NCBI GenBank assembly: GCA_945878895.1
Contig: CAMDVZ010000003.1
Location: 1 to 38,445 of the forward strand
Length of the DNA stretch: 38,445 bases
Direction of reading: 5' to 3'
Source of the DNA: Caenispirillum bisanense
GTDB taxonomy: Bacteria > Pseudomonadota > Alphaproteobacteria > Reyranellales > Reyranellaceae
Part shown: positions 23,514-33,607 of the stretch, piece by piece
Position numbering within the stretch: position 1 is the first letter of the stretch
Layout: every line of letters begins with the position of its first letter
Notes under the pieces: model-generated
The model's input: the letters and a program-made list of their open reading frames with translations, nothing else
Told to the model about the DNA's origin: nothing
The model's database searches: none
Position numbers and translations under genes: made by a program

Positions 23514-24822
23514 GAACGCACTGACGCCGCTCTCGCTCTTCAGCCGGTTCGTCTCGAAACCGGCTGCCCCCGCCCCCGACACCGGGTTGACCGGCGAGCG
23601 TCTCGCCCGCGCGCGCCTCGCGCGAACGCCACGCATCGGGCCGGTCAGTTTCCACGAAATGCTCGGCCATTTTGGCTCGGCCGAAGCAGCCCTGGAGGAA
23701 CTGCCCGCGCTGGCGCGTCGCGCCGGCCTCGACCGCGCCGCCAGCGCGCCGTCGGCCGCGGCGATCCTGCGCGAGGCCGAGGCACTGGCCAAACTCGGCG
23801 GCCGCTTCGTCCTGATCGACGATCCCGACTACCCCGCCCTGCTGGCCCAGATCGCCGACGCGCCGCCGCTGCTCTCGGTGCTGGGCGATTCTGCCCTGCT
23901 CTCGCGCGCCGCCATCGCCATCGTCGGCGCCCGCAACGCCTCGGTCAACGGCCGGCGCCTGGCCACGACCTTCGCCGCCGATCTCGGCCGTGCCGGCTAT
24001 GTCGTGGTCTCCGGCCTGGCGCGCGGAATCGACACCGAGGCACATCGTTCCAGCATGCCCTTTGGCACCGTCACGGTGCTGGCCGGCGGCGTCGACGTCG
24101 TCTATCCGCCCGAGAACGAGCCGCTCTACCGCGAGATCGCGGCGCGCGGCGCCATCGTGTCGGAAGCACCGCTCGGCGCCGTCCCCCAGGCTCGCCACTT
24201 CCCGCGCCGCAACCGCATCGTCTCGGGCCTGGCGGCCGGCGTTCTGGTGGTCGAGGCCGCCCTCCAGTCGGGCTCCCTGATCACCGCCCGCCAGGCCGCC
24301 GACCAGGGCCGAGACGTGTTCGCCATCCCCGGCTCGCCGCTCGATCCGCGCGCTCGCGGCACCAACCGCCTGATCCGCGACGGCGCCCATCTGGTCGAGG
24401 AACCAGCCGACGTGCTGGCCCATCTGCCGGCACCCGACGTGCCGATCATGGCGACGCCCCGCGACCACGCCACGCGGCCGGAAACCGGCCCGGCGCGACC
24501 GCTCGATTCCCTGCGCAATCGCCGGAAATCGCCGCTCAGGGCCGGCACGGACCGCGAACACAACCCGGCAGACCTGCCGTGCGACCATTCGGACAACGTC
24601 CTCGCCAACGTGCCCTATCGCCTTGAAAACGCCGACTCTTCCGTGCCCTCGACCGATCTCGCGAAGGTACTGGCGTGCCTGGGCCCCAGCCCCACCCCGG
24701 TTGACGAGGTGATACGCCGGTGCCATGTCTCCCCCGCCGCCGTGACTGCCCTGCTGCTCGATCTCGAGCTGGACGGGCGGCTGGAGCGGCAGCGGGGCAA
24801 TCTCGTCGCCCTGGTCGGCTAG
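23500..24822 (+). CDS. dprA: DNA-processing protein DprA
   Basis: Cytoplasmic ssDNA-binding protein that loads RecA during natural transformation. The N-terminal helical domain (IGPVSFHEMLGHFGSAEAAL) precedes the Rossmann-like core: AIAIVGARNASVNGRRLA, VVVSGLARGIDTEAH, TVTVLAGGVDVVYPPEN, FPRRNRIVSGLAAGVLVVEA and FAIPGSPLDPRARGTNRLIRDGA. A Pro/Arg-rich linker leads to a C-terminal winged helix (PTPVDEVIRRCHVSPAAVTALLLDLELDGRLERQ). The ORF track uses a TTG at 23476; I prefer the ATG at 23500 (440 aa), with 23512 as alternative. topA follows, the conserved alphaproteobacterial order; plsY, its usual upstream partner, is 16.4 kb away. No other competence gene is in the window. Confidence 0.95.
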   Translation: MERSMNALTPLSLFSRFVSKPAAPAPDTGLTGERLARARLARTPRIGPVSFHEMLGHFGSAEAALEELPALARRAGLDRAASAPSAAAILREAEALAKLGGRFVLIDDPDYPALLAQIADAPPLLSVLGDSALLSRAAIAIVGARNASVNGRRLATTFAADLGRAGYVVVSGLARGIDTEAHRSSMPFGTVTVLAGGVDVVYPPENEPLYREIAARGAIVSEAPLGAVPQARHFPRRNRIVSGLAAGVLVVEAALQSGSLITARQAADQGRDVFAIPGSPLDPRARGTNRLIRDGAHLVEEPADVLAHLPAPDVPIMATPRDHATRPETGPARPLDSLRNRRKSPLRAGTDREHNPADLPCDHSDNVLANVPYRLENADSSVPSTDLAKVLACLGPSPTPVDEVIRRCHVSPAAVTALLLDLELDGRLERQRGNLVALVG

Positions 24823-24897
24823 TCCGGCCGGGAAGCGTCGACGCCCCGGTTTCCAGATCAACGGAGCCGCGTCCGTCCCCCCGGTCGCGGAGTGTCG

Positions 24898-27591
24898 ATG
24901 GGCAGCAACGTCGTCGTCGTCGAGTCGCCAGCCAAGGCCAAGACTATCGGCAAGTATCTCGGCCCCGGATACACGGTGCTGGCGAGCTTCGGGCACGTGC
25001 GCGATCTGCCGTCCAAGGACGGCTCCGTGCGTCCCGACGAAGATTTCGCCATGGACTGGGAAATCGACGCCAAGTCGAAGAAGCGGGTCGACGACATCGC
25101 CTTCGCCCTGCGCGGCGCCAAGACCCTCTATCTCGCGACCGATCCCGATCGCGAGGGCGAGGCGATCTCCTGGCACGTGCGCGACATTCTGGCCGGCAAG
25201 AAGGCGCTCAACGGCATCGTGGTCCGGCGCGTCGCCTTCAACGCCATCACCAAGAAGGCCGTGCAGGACGCCGTCGCCAATCCGCGCGACATCGACCAGC
25301 CACTGGTCGATGCCTACCTCGCCCGTCGCGCCCTCGACTACCTGGTCGGCTTCACCCTGTCGCCGGTGCTGTGGCGCAAACTGCCGGGCAGCCGCTCGGC
25401 TGGCCGCGTGCAGTCGGTCGCCTTGCGCCTGATCTGCGAGCGCGAGGCCGAGATCGAGGCGTTCCGGACGCGCGAATACTGGACCATCGACACGCTGTTC
25501 CGCACCCCGCGCGGCCAGACCTTCGCTGCCCGCCTGACCCATCTGAACGGCCAGAAGCTCGACAAGTTCGACATTCCCGACGAGGCCACGGCCCTTTCGG
25601 CCAAGACGCAGATCGAGAACCGCGCCTTCAGCGTCGCCACCGTCGACCGCCGCCAGGCCCGCCGCAATCCGTCGCCGCCCTTCATCACCTCCTCGCTGCA
25701 GATGGAGGCCTCGCGCAAGCTCGGCTTCGGCGCCGCCCACACCATGCGGCTGGCGCAGCGTCTCTACGAAGGCATCGACCTCGAGGGCGAGACGGTCGGC
25801 CTGATCACCTACATGCGCACCGACGGCGTCGACATGGCGCCCGAAGCCCGCGAGCAGACCCGCCGCCTGATCGAAACCCGGTTCGGCAAGGACTACGTCC
25901 CGGAAAAGCCCCGCTTCTATACCTCCAAGGCCAAGAACGCCCAGGAAGCGCACGAGGCCATCCGACCGACCGACCTGTTCCGCACGCCCGACGATCTGGC
26001 GCGTCACCTCGACAAGGACCAGTTGCGACTCTACGAGCTGATCTGGAAGCGCACGGTGGCCTGCCAGATGGAGAGCGCGGTGCTCGACCAGGTGACGGTC
26101 GACATCGAGTCGGGCGACCGCAACGTGCGCTTGCGGGCGACGGGATCGGTCGTTAAGTTCGACGGCTTCCTGAAGGTCTACGAGGAAGGTCGCGACGACG
26201 AGGAGAGCGAGGAGGGTCCCAAGCTCCCCGACGTCAACGCCGGCGAACCGATGCATCGCGGCGACACGAAGCCCGACCAGCATTTCACCGAACCGCCGCC
26301 GCGCTATTCCGAGGCCACCCTGGTCAAGCGACTGGAAGAGCTCGGCATCGGTCGTCCATCCACCTACGCCAGCATCATCGAGGTCCTCCAGGCCCGCAAC
26401 TACGTCAAGATCGACCGCAAGCGCTTCGTCCCCGAGGATCGCGGCCGCATCGTCACGGCGTTCCTGTCGAGCTACTTCACGCGCTATGTCGGCTACGACT
26501 TCACCGCCGGCCTCGAGGAGCAGCTCGACGACGTCTCGGGCGGCCGGGTCGACTGGCGTCACGTGCTGCGCGAGTTCTGGCGCGATTTCAAGGGTGCGGT
26601 CGACGAGACCACCGAACTGCGCGTCAAGGACGTGCTCGACCGGCTCGACGGCGAACTCGGGCCACACTTCTTTCCCGAAGCCGTCGACGGCAAGAATCCG
26701 CGCGGCTGCCCGTCCTGCGCCGAGGGACGCCTCGGTCTGAAGCTCGGCAAGTTCGGTGCCTTCATCGGCTGTTCGAACTACCCGACCTGCCGCTACACCA
26801 AGCGGCTGGCGGTGCCCGCCAACGACGATAGCGCCGGGGCCATCGAGGGGCCGCGCGACCTCGGCGTCGACCCCGGCACCGGCAAGGCGATCAGCGCCCG
26901 CCAGGGTCCCTATGGCGCCTATGTCCAGCTCGGCGAACCCGAGGGCAAGGACAAGCCGAAACGCTCCTCGCTGCCCAAGGGGATCACCGCCGCCGACATC
27001 ACGCTCGAACAGGCCCTCGCGATCCTGGCGCTGCCGCGCGAACTCGGCGCCCATCCCGACACCGGCCAGCCGATCTATGCCGGCATCGGCCGCTTCGGCC
27101 CCTACGTCCGCCACGGCTCGACCTACAAATCGATCCCGCCCGACGAGGACGTGCTGATCGTCGGCATGAACCGCGCCGTTGCCCTGCTCGCCGAGGCCAA
27201 GGGCCCGCGCGCCGCGGCGGCGCCGCTGCGGTCGCTCGGCCCGCACCCCGACGATGCCCAGCCTGTCGAGGTGTTCAGCGGTCGCTACGGCCCCTACGTC
27301 AAGCATGGCAAGGTCAACGCGACCTTGCCCAAGGATCTCGCGCCCGAGACCGTGACGCTGGAACAGGCACTGCCAATCCTGGCCGAGCGCGCTGCCAAGG
27401 CCGGAACCGCCCCGCGCAAGGGCCGCGCGGCGCCAAAGGTCAAACCCAAGGCACCGGCGAAGGCCAAGACGGCCGTCAAGGCGAAGGCGCCCGCGAAGGC
27501 CGCGAACGAGGACAAGCCGAAGGCCGCGAAGAAGAAGGCAGCCAGGAAGGCGGCCCCGCGCAAGCCCGCGACGAAGAAGGCCGCCGCCTAG
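24898..27591 (+). CDS. topA: DNA topoisomerase I
   Basis: Type IA topoisomerase relaxing negative supercoils. The Toprim domain begins VVVVESPAKAKTIGKYLG and has TDPDREGEAISWH at 81-93; the active-site Tyr is Y305 in GLITYMRTDG. A Cys4 zinc ribbon (CPSCAEGRLG...GCSNYPTCRYTKRL) follows the core at about 600-635, then repeats of the GPYGAYVQLG / GRFGPYVRHG / GRYGPYVKHG type (three), and a Lys/Ala-rich histone-H1-like tail of about 60 residues common in alphaproteobacterial TopA. The ATG at 24898 (897 aa) is chosen over the GTG two codons upstream. It is co-directional with dprA and rnr. Confidence 0.97.
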   Translation: MGSNVVVVESPAKAKTIGKYLGPGYTVLASFGHVRDLPSKDGSVRPDEDFAMDWEIDAKSKKRVDDIAFALRGAKTLYLATDPDREGEAISWHVRDILAGKKALNGIVVRRVAFNAITKKAVQDAVANPRDIDQPLVDAYLARRALDYLVGFTLSPVLWRKLPGSRSAGRVQSVALRLICEREAEIEAFRTREYWTIDTLFRTPRGQTFAARLTHLNGQKLDKFDIPDEATALSAKTQIENRAFSVATVDRRQARRNPSPPFITSSLQMEASRKLGFGAAHTMRLAQRLYEGIDLEGETVGLITYMRTDGVDMAPEAREQTRRLIETRFGKDYVPEKPRFYTSKAKNAQEAHEAIRPTDLFRTPDDLARHLDKDQLRLYELIWKRTVACQMESAVLDQVTVDIESGDRNVRLRATGSVVKFDGFLKVYEEGRDDEESEEGPKLPDVNAGEPMHRGDTKPDQHFTEPPPRYSEATLVKRLEELGIGRPSTYASIIEVLQARNYVKIDRKRFVPEDRGRIVTAFLSSYFTRYVGYDFTAGLEEQLDDVSGGRVDWRHVLREFWRDFKGAVDETTELRVKDVLDRLDGELGPHFFPEAVDGKNPRGCPSCAEGRLGLKLGKFGAFIGCSNYPTCRYTKRLAVPANDDSAGAIEGPRDLGVDPGTGKAISARQGPYGAYVQLGEPEGKDKPKRSSLPKGITAADITLEQALAILALPRELGAHPDTGQPIYAGIGRFGPYVRHGSTYKSIPPDEDVLIVGMNRAVALLAEAKGPRAAAAPLRSLGPHPDDAQPVEVFSGRYGPYVKHGKVNATLPKDLAPETVTLEQALPILAERAAKAGTAPRKGRAAPKVKPKAPAKAKTAVKAKAPAKAANEDKPKAAKKKAARKAAPRKPATKKAAA

Positions 27592-27833
27592 GTCGGCCAA
27601 CGACCGGCGCCCGCCGCCGGCACCGGGGACCTGACGCCGGGGACCTGCCGTCGCCGGATCGCGGCGGCCACGAGACGCCGGAACGAGAGCCTCGCGCGTG
27701 GCGGCGAACGGTCGCCGCGCGCCGAGGCGCCTCCCGCACGGCCTCTCCCTCGCGACGGCGGAGAGTGATTCAAGGGCGAACGCGCGGCCATCGTCGCTCA
27801 GCGTCGCCGAACGACCGACCAAGGACATCGAGA

Positions 27834-30113
27834 GTGCCAGGCCCCACCGACAAGAAGCCCGCCGTCCTGCCGACCCGCGAGGACATCCTGCGTTTCGTGC
27901 GCGAGAGTCCGGTGCCGGTCGGCAAGCGCGAGATCGCCCAGGCGTTCGGCGTCAAAGGCACCGACCGGGTGCAGCTCAAGCAGGTGCTGCGCGAGTTGCG
28001 GTCCGACGGCGCGCTGGCGCGCGGCACCCGCAACGAGCTGATGGATCCCGCCGCGCTGCCGGAATACCTCGTGATCGAGGTGATCGGCACGAATCGGGAC
28101 GGCGACACCATCGCCCGTCCCGCCCGCTGGAATCCCGACGGCGGCGAGGCGCCGCCGACGATCTACGTCCCGGCAGTGCCCGGACAGCCCGCGCCGGGAC
28201 CGGCCGACCGGCTGCTGGTAACGCTCCGTCGTCGCGGCAAGGACGAGTACGACGCGACGATCGTTCGCCGGGTCGGCAGCGGCCCGCGCCGGCTGCTGGG
28301 CGTGTTCGAGGCCGAGCACGCCGACCGCGGTCCGGGCGTGGTGCGCCCGACCGATCGCAAGCTGCGCTTCGAGATCGCGATCGACCACGGGGCCCGCGGC
28401 GGCGCCCTCCCCAACGACGTCGTCTGGGTCGAACAACTGGGCGGTCCGCTGGCCCGCCGCGGCCGGATCGTCGAACGGATGGGCTCGCTCGACGAGCCCC
28501 GCACCGTCAGCCTGATCGCCATCGCCGCCAACGACATCCCGGTCGACTTCGCCCCCGAGGCGCTGGCGCTGGCCGAAGACGCGAAGGCGGCACCGCTCGG
28601 CAAACGCCTCGATCTGCGCGACGTACCCTTCGTGACCATCGACGGCGAGGACGCACGCGATTTCGACGACGCCGTCCAGGCCCAGGCCGACGACGCGGCC
28701 GACAATCCCGGCGGCTGGCGCCTGATGGTGGCGATCGCCGACGTCGCTTGGTACGTTCGCGCCGGCGACGCGCTCGACCGGGGCGCGCGCGAACGTGGCA
28801 ATTCCGTCTACTTCCCCGACCGCGTCGTGCCGATGCTGCCCGAGGCGCTGTCCAACGGCTGGTGCTCGCTGCGGCCACGCGAGGACCGCCCGGTGCTGGT
28901 CGCGGAAATGCGCATCGACGCGGCCGGGCAGTTGCTGGGACACAAGTTCCACCGTGCCCTGATCCGGTCCGCCGCCCGCCTGACCTACGACCGGGTCCAG
29001 ACCGCCCGCGACGGCCGACCGGACGAGGAACTGGCGCCGCTGATGGACGCGGTGATCGCCCCGCTCTATGGCGCCTATGTCAGCCTGCTGGCGGCGAGAA
29101 AAGCACGCGGCACGCTCGATCTCGACCTGCCCGAGCGCAAGGTGGGCCTCGACGAGGCGGGCCGCATCGCCGAGATCGGCGTGCGCCAGCGCTTCGACAG
29201 CCACCGGCTGATCGAGGAATTCATGATCCTCGCCAACGTGGCGGCCGCCGAGACGCTCGAGGAGCGCCGCATGCCCTGCATGTACCGCGTCCACGACAAG
29301 CCCGACGGCATGAAGATGGAATCGCTGCGCCAGTTCCTGGCGACGCTCGACATCGGCCTGCAACCCGGTGGCAACGTGCGACCGAAAGACCTCCAGCGGG
29401 TGCTTGAGAAGGCAGCCGGCAAGCCCTTCGAGCGGCTGGTCAACGAGACCGTCCTGCGCAGCCAGAGCCAGGCCGTCTACAGCCCCGACAATCTCGGCCA
29501 TTTCGGACTCGCCTTGCGCCGCTACGCCCACTTCACCTCGCCGATCCGCCGCTATGCCGATTTGCTCGTCCACCGCGCCCTGGTCGCGGGCCTCGGTCTC
29601 GGCGAGGGCGGCCTCGACCACGCCGAGGGCGCCGATTTCCCCGCCATCGGCGAGCAGATATCGCAGGCCGAGCGGCGCGCCATCGCGGCCGAACGCGCCG
29701 CCATGGACCGCTACATGGCGGCCTACATGAGCGAACGCGTCGGCGCGGAATTCGATGGCCGCGTCACCGGTGTGACCCGCTTCGGCCTGTTCGTGGAACT
29801 CAACGACACCGGCGCCAACGGCCTGGTGCCGATCAAGAGCCTGGGCGACGAGTATTTCGACCACGACGAACCCGGACAGGCGCTGGTCGGGCGCCGCTCG
29901 CGCACGGTCTGGCGGATGGGCGACACCGTGCGGGTGCGCCTGCACGAGGCCCAGATCGCCACCGGCAGCCTGGTGTTCGTCATCATGGAGCGGATCGGCC
30001 CGGCCTCGAAGCCGCCCGGTCGCCCGGGCCCGCGCCGCGACGGCAAGACCTTCCGCGACCGCCAGAACCCGCGTGGCCGGCCACCCTTGCCGAAGAGCCA
30101 CCACCGGCGCTGA
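27834..30113 (+). CDS. rnr: Ribonuclease R
   Basis: Processive 3'-5' exoribonuclease that degrades structured RNA. An N-terminal winged-helix region (TREDILRFVRESPVPVGKREIAQAF) comes first, then cold-shock domains, then the RNB catalytic domain with GEDARDFDDAV, whose aspartates bind metal, and HFTSPIRRYADLLVHRAL. The S1 domain near the C-terminus is FDGRVTGVTRFGLFVELNDTGANGL, followed by a basic tail. I place the start at the GTG at 27834 because AAGGA lies 8 nt upstream and the protein then begins VPGPTDKKPAVLPTRED (read as Met), giving 759 aa; the ORF-track Met at 27765 adds 23 residues of no family character. The 242-bp spacer from topA contains a short tandem repeat of CCGGGGACCTG. Confidence 0.95.
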   Translation: MPGPTDKKPAVLPTREDILRFVRESPVPVGKREIAQAFGVKGTDRVQLKQVLRELRSDGALARGTRNELMDPAALPEYLVIEVIGTNRDGDTIARPARWNPDGGEAPPTIYVPAVPGQPAPGPADRLLVTLRRRGKDEYDATIVRRVGSGPRRLLGVFEAEHADRGPGVVRPTDRKLRFEIAIDHGARGGALPNDVVWVEQLGGPLARRGRIVERMGSLDEPRTVSLIAIAANDIPVDFAPEALALAEDAKAAPLGKRLDLRDVPFVTIDGEDARDFDDAVQAQADDAADNPGGWRLMVAIADVAWYVRAGDALDRGARERGNSVYFPDRVVPMLPEALSNGWCSLRPREDRPVLVAEMRIDAAGQLLGHKFHRALIRSAARLTYDRVQTARDGRPDEELAPLMDAVIAPLYGAYVSLLAARKARGTLDLDLPERKVGLDEAGRIAEIGVRQRFDSHRLIEEFMILANVAAAETLEERRMPCMYRVHDKPDGMKMESLRQFLATLDIGLQPGGNVRPKDLQRVLEKAAGKPFERLVNETVLRSQSQAVYSPDNLGHFGLALRRYAHFTSPIRRYADLLVHRALVAGLGLGEGGLDHAEGADFPAIGEQISQAERRAIAAERAAMDRYMAAYMSERVGAEFDGRVTGVTRFGLFVELNDTGANGLVPIKSLGDEYFDHDEPGQALVGRRSRTVWRMGDTVRVRLHEAQIATGSLVFVIMERIGPASKPPGRPGPRRDGKTFRDRQNPRGRPPLPKSHHRR

Positions 30114-30219
30114 GCGGCGACGACCCACGGACACGCGATACCTGCGACGAAACGGACGGGACAATGCGTCGCTGACGCCGGCCCTGCCGCGTGCCCGAGA
30201 CCGTGCCTATATTGGCGCC

Positions 30220-30603
30220 ATGGTCACCACGCCCGGACAGCCCGACGAGTCGCGACGCGACGCATGGACCGCCATCCGTTCGGGCTGGCGCGGCCGGTGC
30301 CCGGTTTGCGGTTCCCGCTCGCTGTTCGAGGCTTACCTGAAAATGGCCGATTCCTGCGCCTCCTGCGGCCTCGACCTGGAGAACTTCCGGGCCGACGACG
30401 CGCCGGCCTACGTCACGATTTTCGCGGTCGGCCACGTCGTGATCCCGCTGATGCTGATGGTGGAGCGCGCCTACCGACCCGATGTCTGGCTGCACGCCGC
30501 GCTGTGGGGGCCACTGGCGCTCGGCCTCAGCCTCTGGCTGCTGCCGAGGATCAAGGGCGCGACCATCGCCTTGCTGTGGTCACTTCGCTTCAAACCGGAA
30601 TAG
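30220..30603 (+). CDS. DUF983 family small membrane protein
   Basis: A 127-aa protein with a zinc-ribbon-like pair of CxxC motifs (RCPVCGSRS and SCASCGLDL, about 29-50), followed by two membrane helices (YVTIFAVGHVVIPLMLMVE and ALWGPLALGLSLWLL) and a short basic end. This matches DUF983, whose gene often follows rnr in alphaproteobacteria; the function is unknown. The ATG at 30220 was chosen because earlier residues in the ORF overlap the rnr 3' end and lack family similarity. Confidence 0.88.
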   Translation: MVTTPGQPDESRRDAWTAIRSGWRGRCPVCGSRSLFEAYLKMADSCASCGLDLENFRADDAPAYVTIFAVGHVVIPLMLMVERAYRPDVWLHAALWGPLALGLSLWLLPRIKGATIALLWSLRFKPE

Positions 30604-30737
30604 ACGGCACGGCGTCGTTGCCGAAGAATGTCGGGCGACGAAACGTGAACGGCGGCGATTGCGCGTGGAGCGACGCCGGACGCCTGTGCTACCCTGCCTC
30701 GATGCCGTGGAAATCCGACGAGACTGGGCGAACCGGG

Positions 30738-32294
30738 ATGCTGGCGCGCGCGACGCGCGCGGCGATGGCATTGCTGTGCGCCGGCGGCGTGGCCTCGTGC
30801 CTGACGTCGGCCGGCGGGCCGGTGCCCGGTCTCAATCGCGACGTGTCGGCCGGCCGCGTGCTGCTGGCGAGCTATCGCGCCATTGCCGACCGCTACATCG
30901 ACGAGCGGGATTTCCAGACCCTGACGGTCAGCGGACTAAACGGCCTCGCCTCCGTCGACGACCAGATCCGGGTCGAAACCGCCGACCGGGTGATCCGGCT
31001 GATGGCGGGCGACCGCCCGCTCGCCCAGCGTCCGACGCCCGCCTCGTCGGCCGATTCGCGCGCCTGGGCCGATGTCGCGGCTGAATTGCTGGAGGCGAGC
31101 GCGGACGCGACGCCCAAGCTCAGCCGTCTGACGCGCGATCGTCTGCTGAAAGAAACGCTCGACGGCGTGCTGCGCCAGCTCGACAAGAATTCGCGCTACG
31201 CCGATCCGCTGGAAGCGCGCGACAACCGCTTTTCCCGCGAAGGTGCCGGCGGCATTGGCGTCACCGTCCAGGCCGAGGCCGACTACACGGTCGTGACGTC
31301 GGTGCAGGACGGCGCGCCGGCCGCGCAAGCGGGTCTGCGCGCCGGCGATCGCATCGTCGCCGTCGAGGCAACCCGCGTGATCGGCCAGCCGATGCGCGAC
31401 GTCGTGCGCTCCCTGCGCGGCCGGGTCGGCGACCAGGTGTCGCTGACCGTGTTCCGCCCGACCGAGGGGCGCGAGATCGCCTTCACGCTCAAACGCCAGC
31501 TGATCATCCCCACCACCGCCACGCTCGAACTGCGTGGCGACATCGCGCACGTCAAGCTGACAGGTTTCAACAGCGGCACCACCGACACGGTGAAGACGCT
31601 CGTGCAGCGGGCGAAGGCGGAAGCGCCCGGCGGCCTGGCGGGTCTCATCCTCGACATGCGCGGCAACCCCGGCGGCCTGCTCGACCAGGCCATCTCGGTC
31701 GCCGACCTGTTTCTCGAATCGGGCCTCGTGCTGACGACGGATGGCCGCCACCCCGACAGTCGGCAGACGTTCCGCTCCTCGGGCGGCGCGTTGCTGGTGG
31801 GCGTACCGGTCGTCGCGGTCATGAATGGTCGCTCCGCGTCGGCCGCCGAAATCCTCGGCGCCGCGTTGCAGGACCGAGGACGCGCCATCCTCGTGGGCAG
31901 CGCCTCCTACGGAAAGGGCACCGTGCAGACGGTCGTGCGCCTGCCCAACGAGGGCGAGATGACCCTGACCTGGTCGCGCATGCACGCGCCGTCGGGCTAC
32001 GCCTGGCACGAGCTGGGCGTGTTGCCGACGGTGTGCACCAGCCAGTTCGCCACGCCCGACACGCTGTCGGCCGAACTCGACGGCCGCGCCCAGTCGGTGC
32101 GCCGCGTCATCGCGGAATGGCACACGGTCCGCACCTCCGCGCCCGCCCGTCTGCAGGAACTGCGCGCGATCTGCCCCCCGGTCGACGACGCGCCCGCCAA
32201 GGACATCGATCTCGCCGAACGCCTGCTGCGCGACCGCGCGCTCTACGCGCGGGCGCTCGGCTATACCTCCGGCGCCATCGCCGAGCGCAAGTAG
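30738..32294 (+). CDS. S41-family C-terminal processing protease, probable lipoprotein
   Basis: Predicted envelope protease of the CtpA/Prc family. The N-terminus MLARATRAAMALLCAGGVASC has a short basic region, a hydrophobic core and a lipobox (VASC, Cys21). A PDZ domain spans about 168-255 (GGIGVTVQAEADYTVV, GLRAGDRIVAVE), and the catalytic dyad is Ser366 in NGRSASAAEILG and Lys393 in ASYGKGTVQT. RGNPGGLLDQAI is the usual strand before the Ser. I chose the ATG at 30738 (518 aa) because it begins right at the signal sequence; the ATG at 30702 adds 12 charged residues and is possible. It converges on the amidohydrolase gene with only 6 nt between stops. Confidence 0.9.
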   Translation: MLARATRAAMALLCAGGVASCLTSAGGPVPGLNRDVSAGRVLLASYRAIADRYIDERDFQTLTVSGLNGLASVDDQIRVETADRVIRLMAGDRPLAQRPTPASSADSRAWADVAAELLEASADATPKLSRLTRDRLLKETLDGVLRQLDKNSRYADPLEARDNRFSREGAGGIGVTVQAEADYTVVTSVQDGAPAAQAGLRAGDRIVAVEATRVIGQPMRDVVRSLRGRVGDQVSLTVFRPTEGREIAFTLKRQLIIPTTATLELRGDIAHVKLTGFNSGTTDTVKTLVQRAKAEAPGGLAGLILDMRGNPGGLLDQAISVADLFLESGLVLTTDGRHPDSRQTFRSSGGALLVGVPVVAVMNGRSASAAEILGAALQDRGRAILVGSASYGKGTVQTVVRLPNEGEMTLTWSRMHAPSGYAWHELGVLPTVCTSQFATPDTLSAELDGRAQSVRRVIAEWHTVRTSAPARLQELRAICPPVDDAPAKDIDLAERLLRDRALYARALGYTSGAIAERK

Positions 32295-32300
32295 CGGCGC

Positions 32301-33494
32301 CTACTCGGCGGCCTGGCGCAACGCCGCGTCCTTCGTCAGCTGCTGCTCCGCGAGGGTGACCCAGTAGGACGCGCCCAGCGGCAGGATCTGGTCGTTGAAG
32401 TCGTAGCCGGGGTTGTGGACCATGCAGCTGCCCTCGCCGTCGCCGTTGCCGATCCAGATATAGGCGCCGGGCCGCGCCTTCAGCATCCAGGCGAAATCCT
32501 CCGACCCCATCGCCGGCGTCGGATTGAGGTTCACGCTCCCCTCGCCCACCAGCGCCGCCGCGGCGCGCGCGGCGTTGGCGGTCTCGGCCTCGGTGTTGAC
32601 GGTGGCGGGATAGCGCCGTTCGTAGCGATACTTGATGGTGGCGCCGAAACCCGCCGAGACGTTGCGCGCGATGCGCTCGATCTGGCGTTCGATGTAGTCC
32701 TGCACGGAGGCCTCGAAGGTCCGCACGGTGCCCCGCAACGTCGCGGTCTGCGGGATCACGTTCCAGGTGTCGCCGGAATGGATCTGGGTGGTGGACACCA
32801 CCGCCGTCTTCATCGGATCGATGTTGCGCGCCACGATCGATTGCAGCGCGGTCACGACGTGCGAGGCGACCAGCACCGGATCGATGCCGTGATGGGGCAT
32901 GGCGCCGTGCGCGCCCTTGCCGTCGATGATCACCTCGAAAATATCGTAGGCCGCCATCATCGGACCCGAGCGGACCGCGAATTGGCCGACCGGAATGCCG
33001 GGAATGTTGTGCATGCCGTAGACGTCGTCGCAGGGAAATTTGTCGAACAATCCCTCCTCGACCATCACCCGGCCGCCGCCCTCGTTCTCCTCGGCGGGCT
33101 GGAAGATGAAGTGGATGGTGCCGTCGAAATTGCGGGTTTCCGCCAGATAACGGGCGGCGCCCAGCAGCATGCAGGTGTGACCGTCGTGGCCGCAGGCGTG
33201 CATCTTGCCGGCGATCGTCGAGGCATGGCCAAAGCCGTTGGCCTCGTGGACGTCGAGCGCGTCCATGTCGGCGCGCAGGCCGATGCTGCGCCGCGAGGTG
33301 CCGGCTCGCAGGGTGCCGATCACGCCGGTCTTCGCCAGTCCGCGATGCACCTCGATCCCCCACGACTCCAGCTTCCTGGCCACCACCTCGGCGGTCCGTA
33401 CTTCCTCGAAAGCGGTCTCGGGGTGGCGATGGATGTCGTGCCGCCACGCGGTCATGTCCTCGTGGAAGTCGGCGATACGATTGATGACGGGCAT
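32301..33494 (-). CDS. M20-family amidohydrolase (hippurate hydrolase-like)
   Basis: Metal-dependent amidohydrolase cleaving N-acyl amino acids or related amides. The opening MTAWRHDIHRHPETAFEE is typical of the hippurate hydrolase/IAA-amino-acid hydrolase group. Metal ligands are in HACGHDGHT (Cys101, His103), PAEENEGGGRVM (Glu135/136), MHNIPG (His162) and the late CMVHNPGYDF. The dimerisation domain lies between. The ATG at 33494 has GGAG about 6 nt upstream and gives 397 aa; the longer ORF-track start adds 31 residues without family character. It is divergent from the thiolase-like gene and single on its strand. Likely cytoplasmic. Confidence 0.93.
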   Translation of the reverse strand: MPVINRIADFHEDMTAWRHDIHRHPETAFEEVRTAEVVARKLESWGIEVHRGLAKTGVIGTLRAGTSRRSIGLRADMDALDVHEANGFGHASTIAGKMHACGHDGHTCMLLGAARYLAETRNFDGTIHFIFQPAEENEGGGRVMVEEGLFDKFPCDDVYGMHNIPGIPVGQFAVRSGPMMAAYDIFEVIIDGKGAHGAMPHHGIDPVLVASHVVTALQSIVARNIDPMKTAVVSTTQIHSGDTWNVIPQTATLRGTVRTFEASVQDYIERQIERIARNVSAGFGATIKYRYERRYPATVNTEAETANAARAAAALVGEGSVNLNPTPAMGSEDFAWMLKARPGAYIWIGNGDGEGSCMVHNPGYDFNDQILPLGASYWVTLAEQQLTKDAALRQAAE

Positions 33495-33607
33495 CGGAAG
33501 CTCCGGTTCGCAGGGCGATGCCGTGATCGTAGAGGCAGGCGGCGCGCGGTCAAGGGACACTGGCTCGCCAAGCCGCGACTGAGGCAAAATCGGACCGGAG
33601 GCGCCCC

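Noticed and set aside
27620-27647. Short tandem repeat of CCGGGGACCTG in the topA-rnr spacer
   Set aside because: Only two copies, short, and plausible by chance in GC-rich DNA.
22339-27828. A 1829-aa open frame on the minus strand
   Set aside because: It lies antisense to the DppC-like, dprA and topA genes, which have unmistakable family motifs. Long antisense frames are expected in very GC-rich DNA, and its translation is low-complexity (Arg, Gly, Ala, Asp rich).
32295-32300. Bidirectional terminator between the convergent S41 protease and M20 genes
   Set aside because: Only 6 nt separate the stop codons and no hairpin is visible there; likewise the 7-nt gap at 35174-35180.
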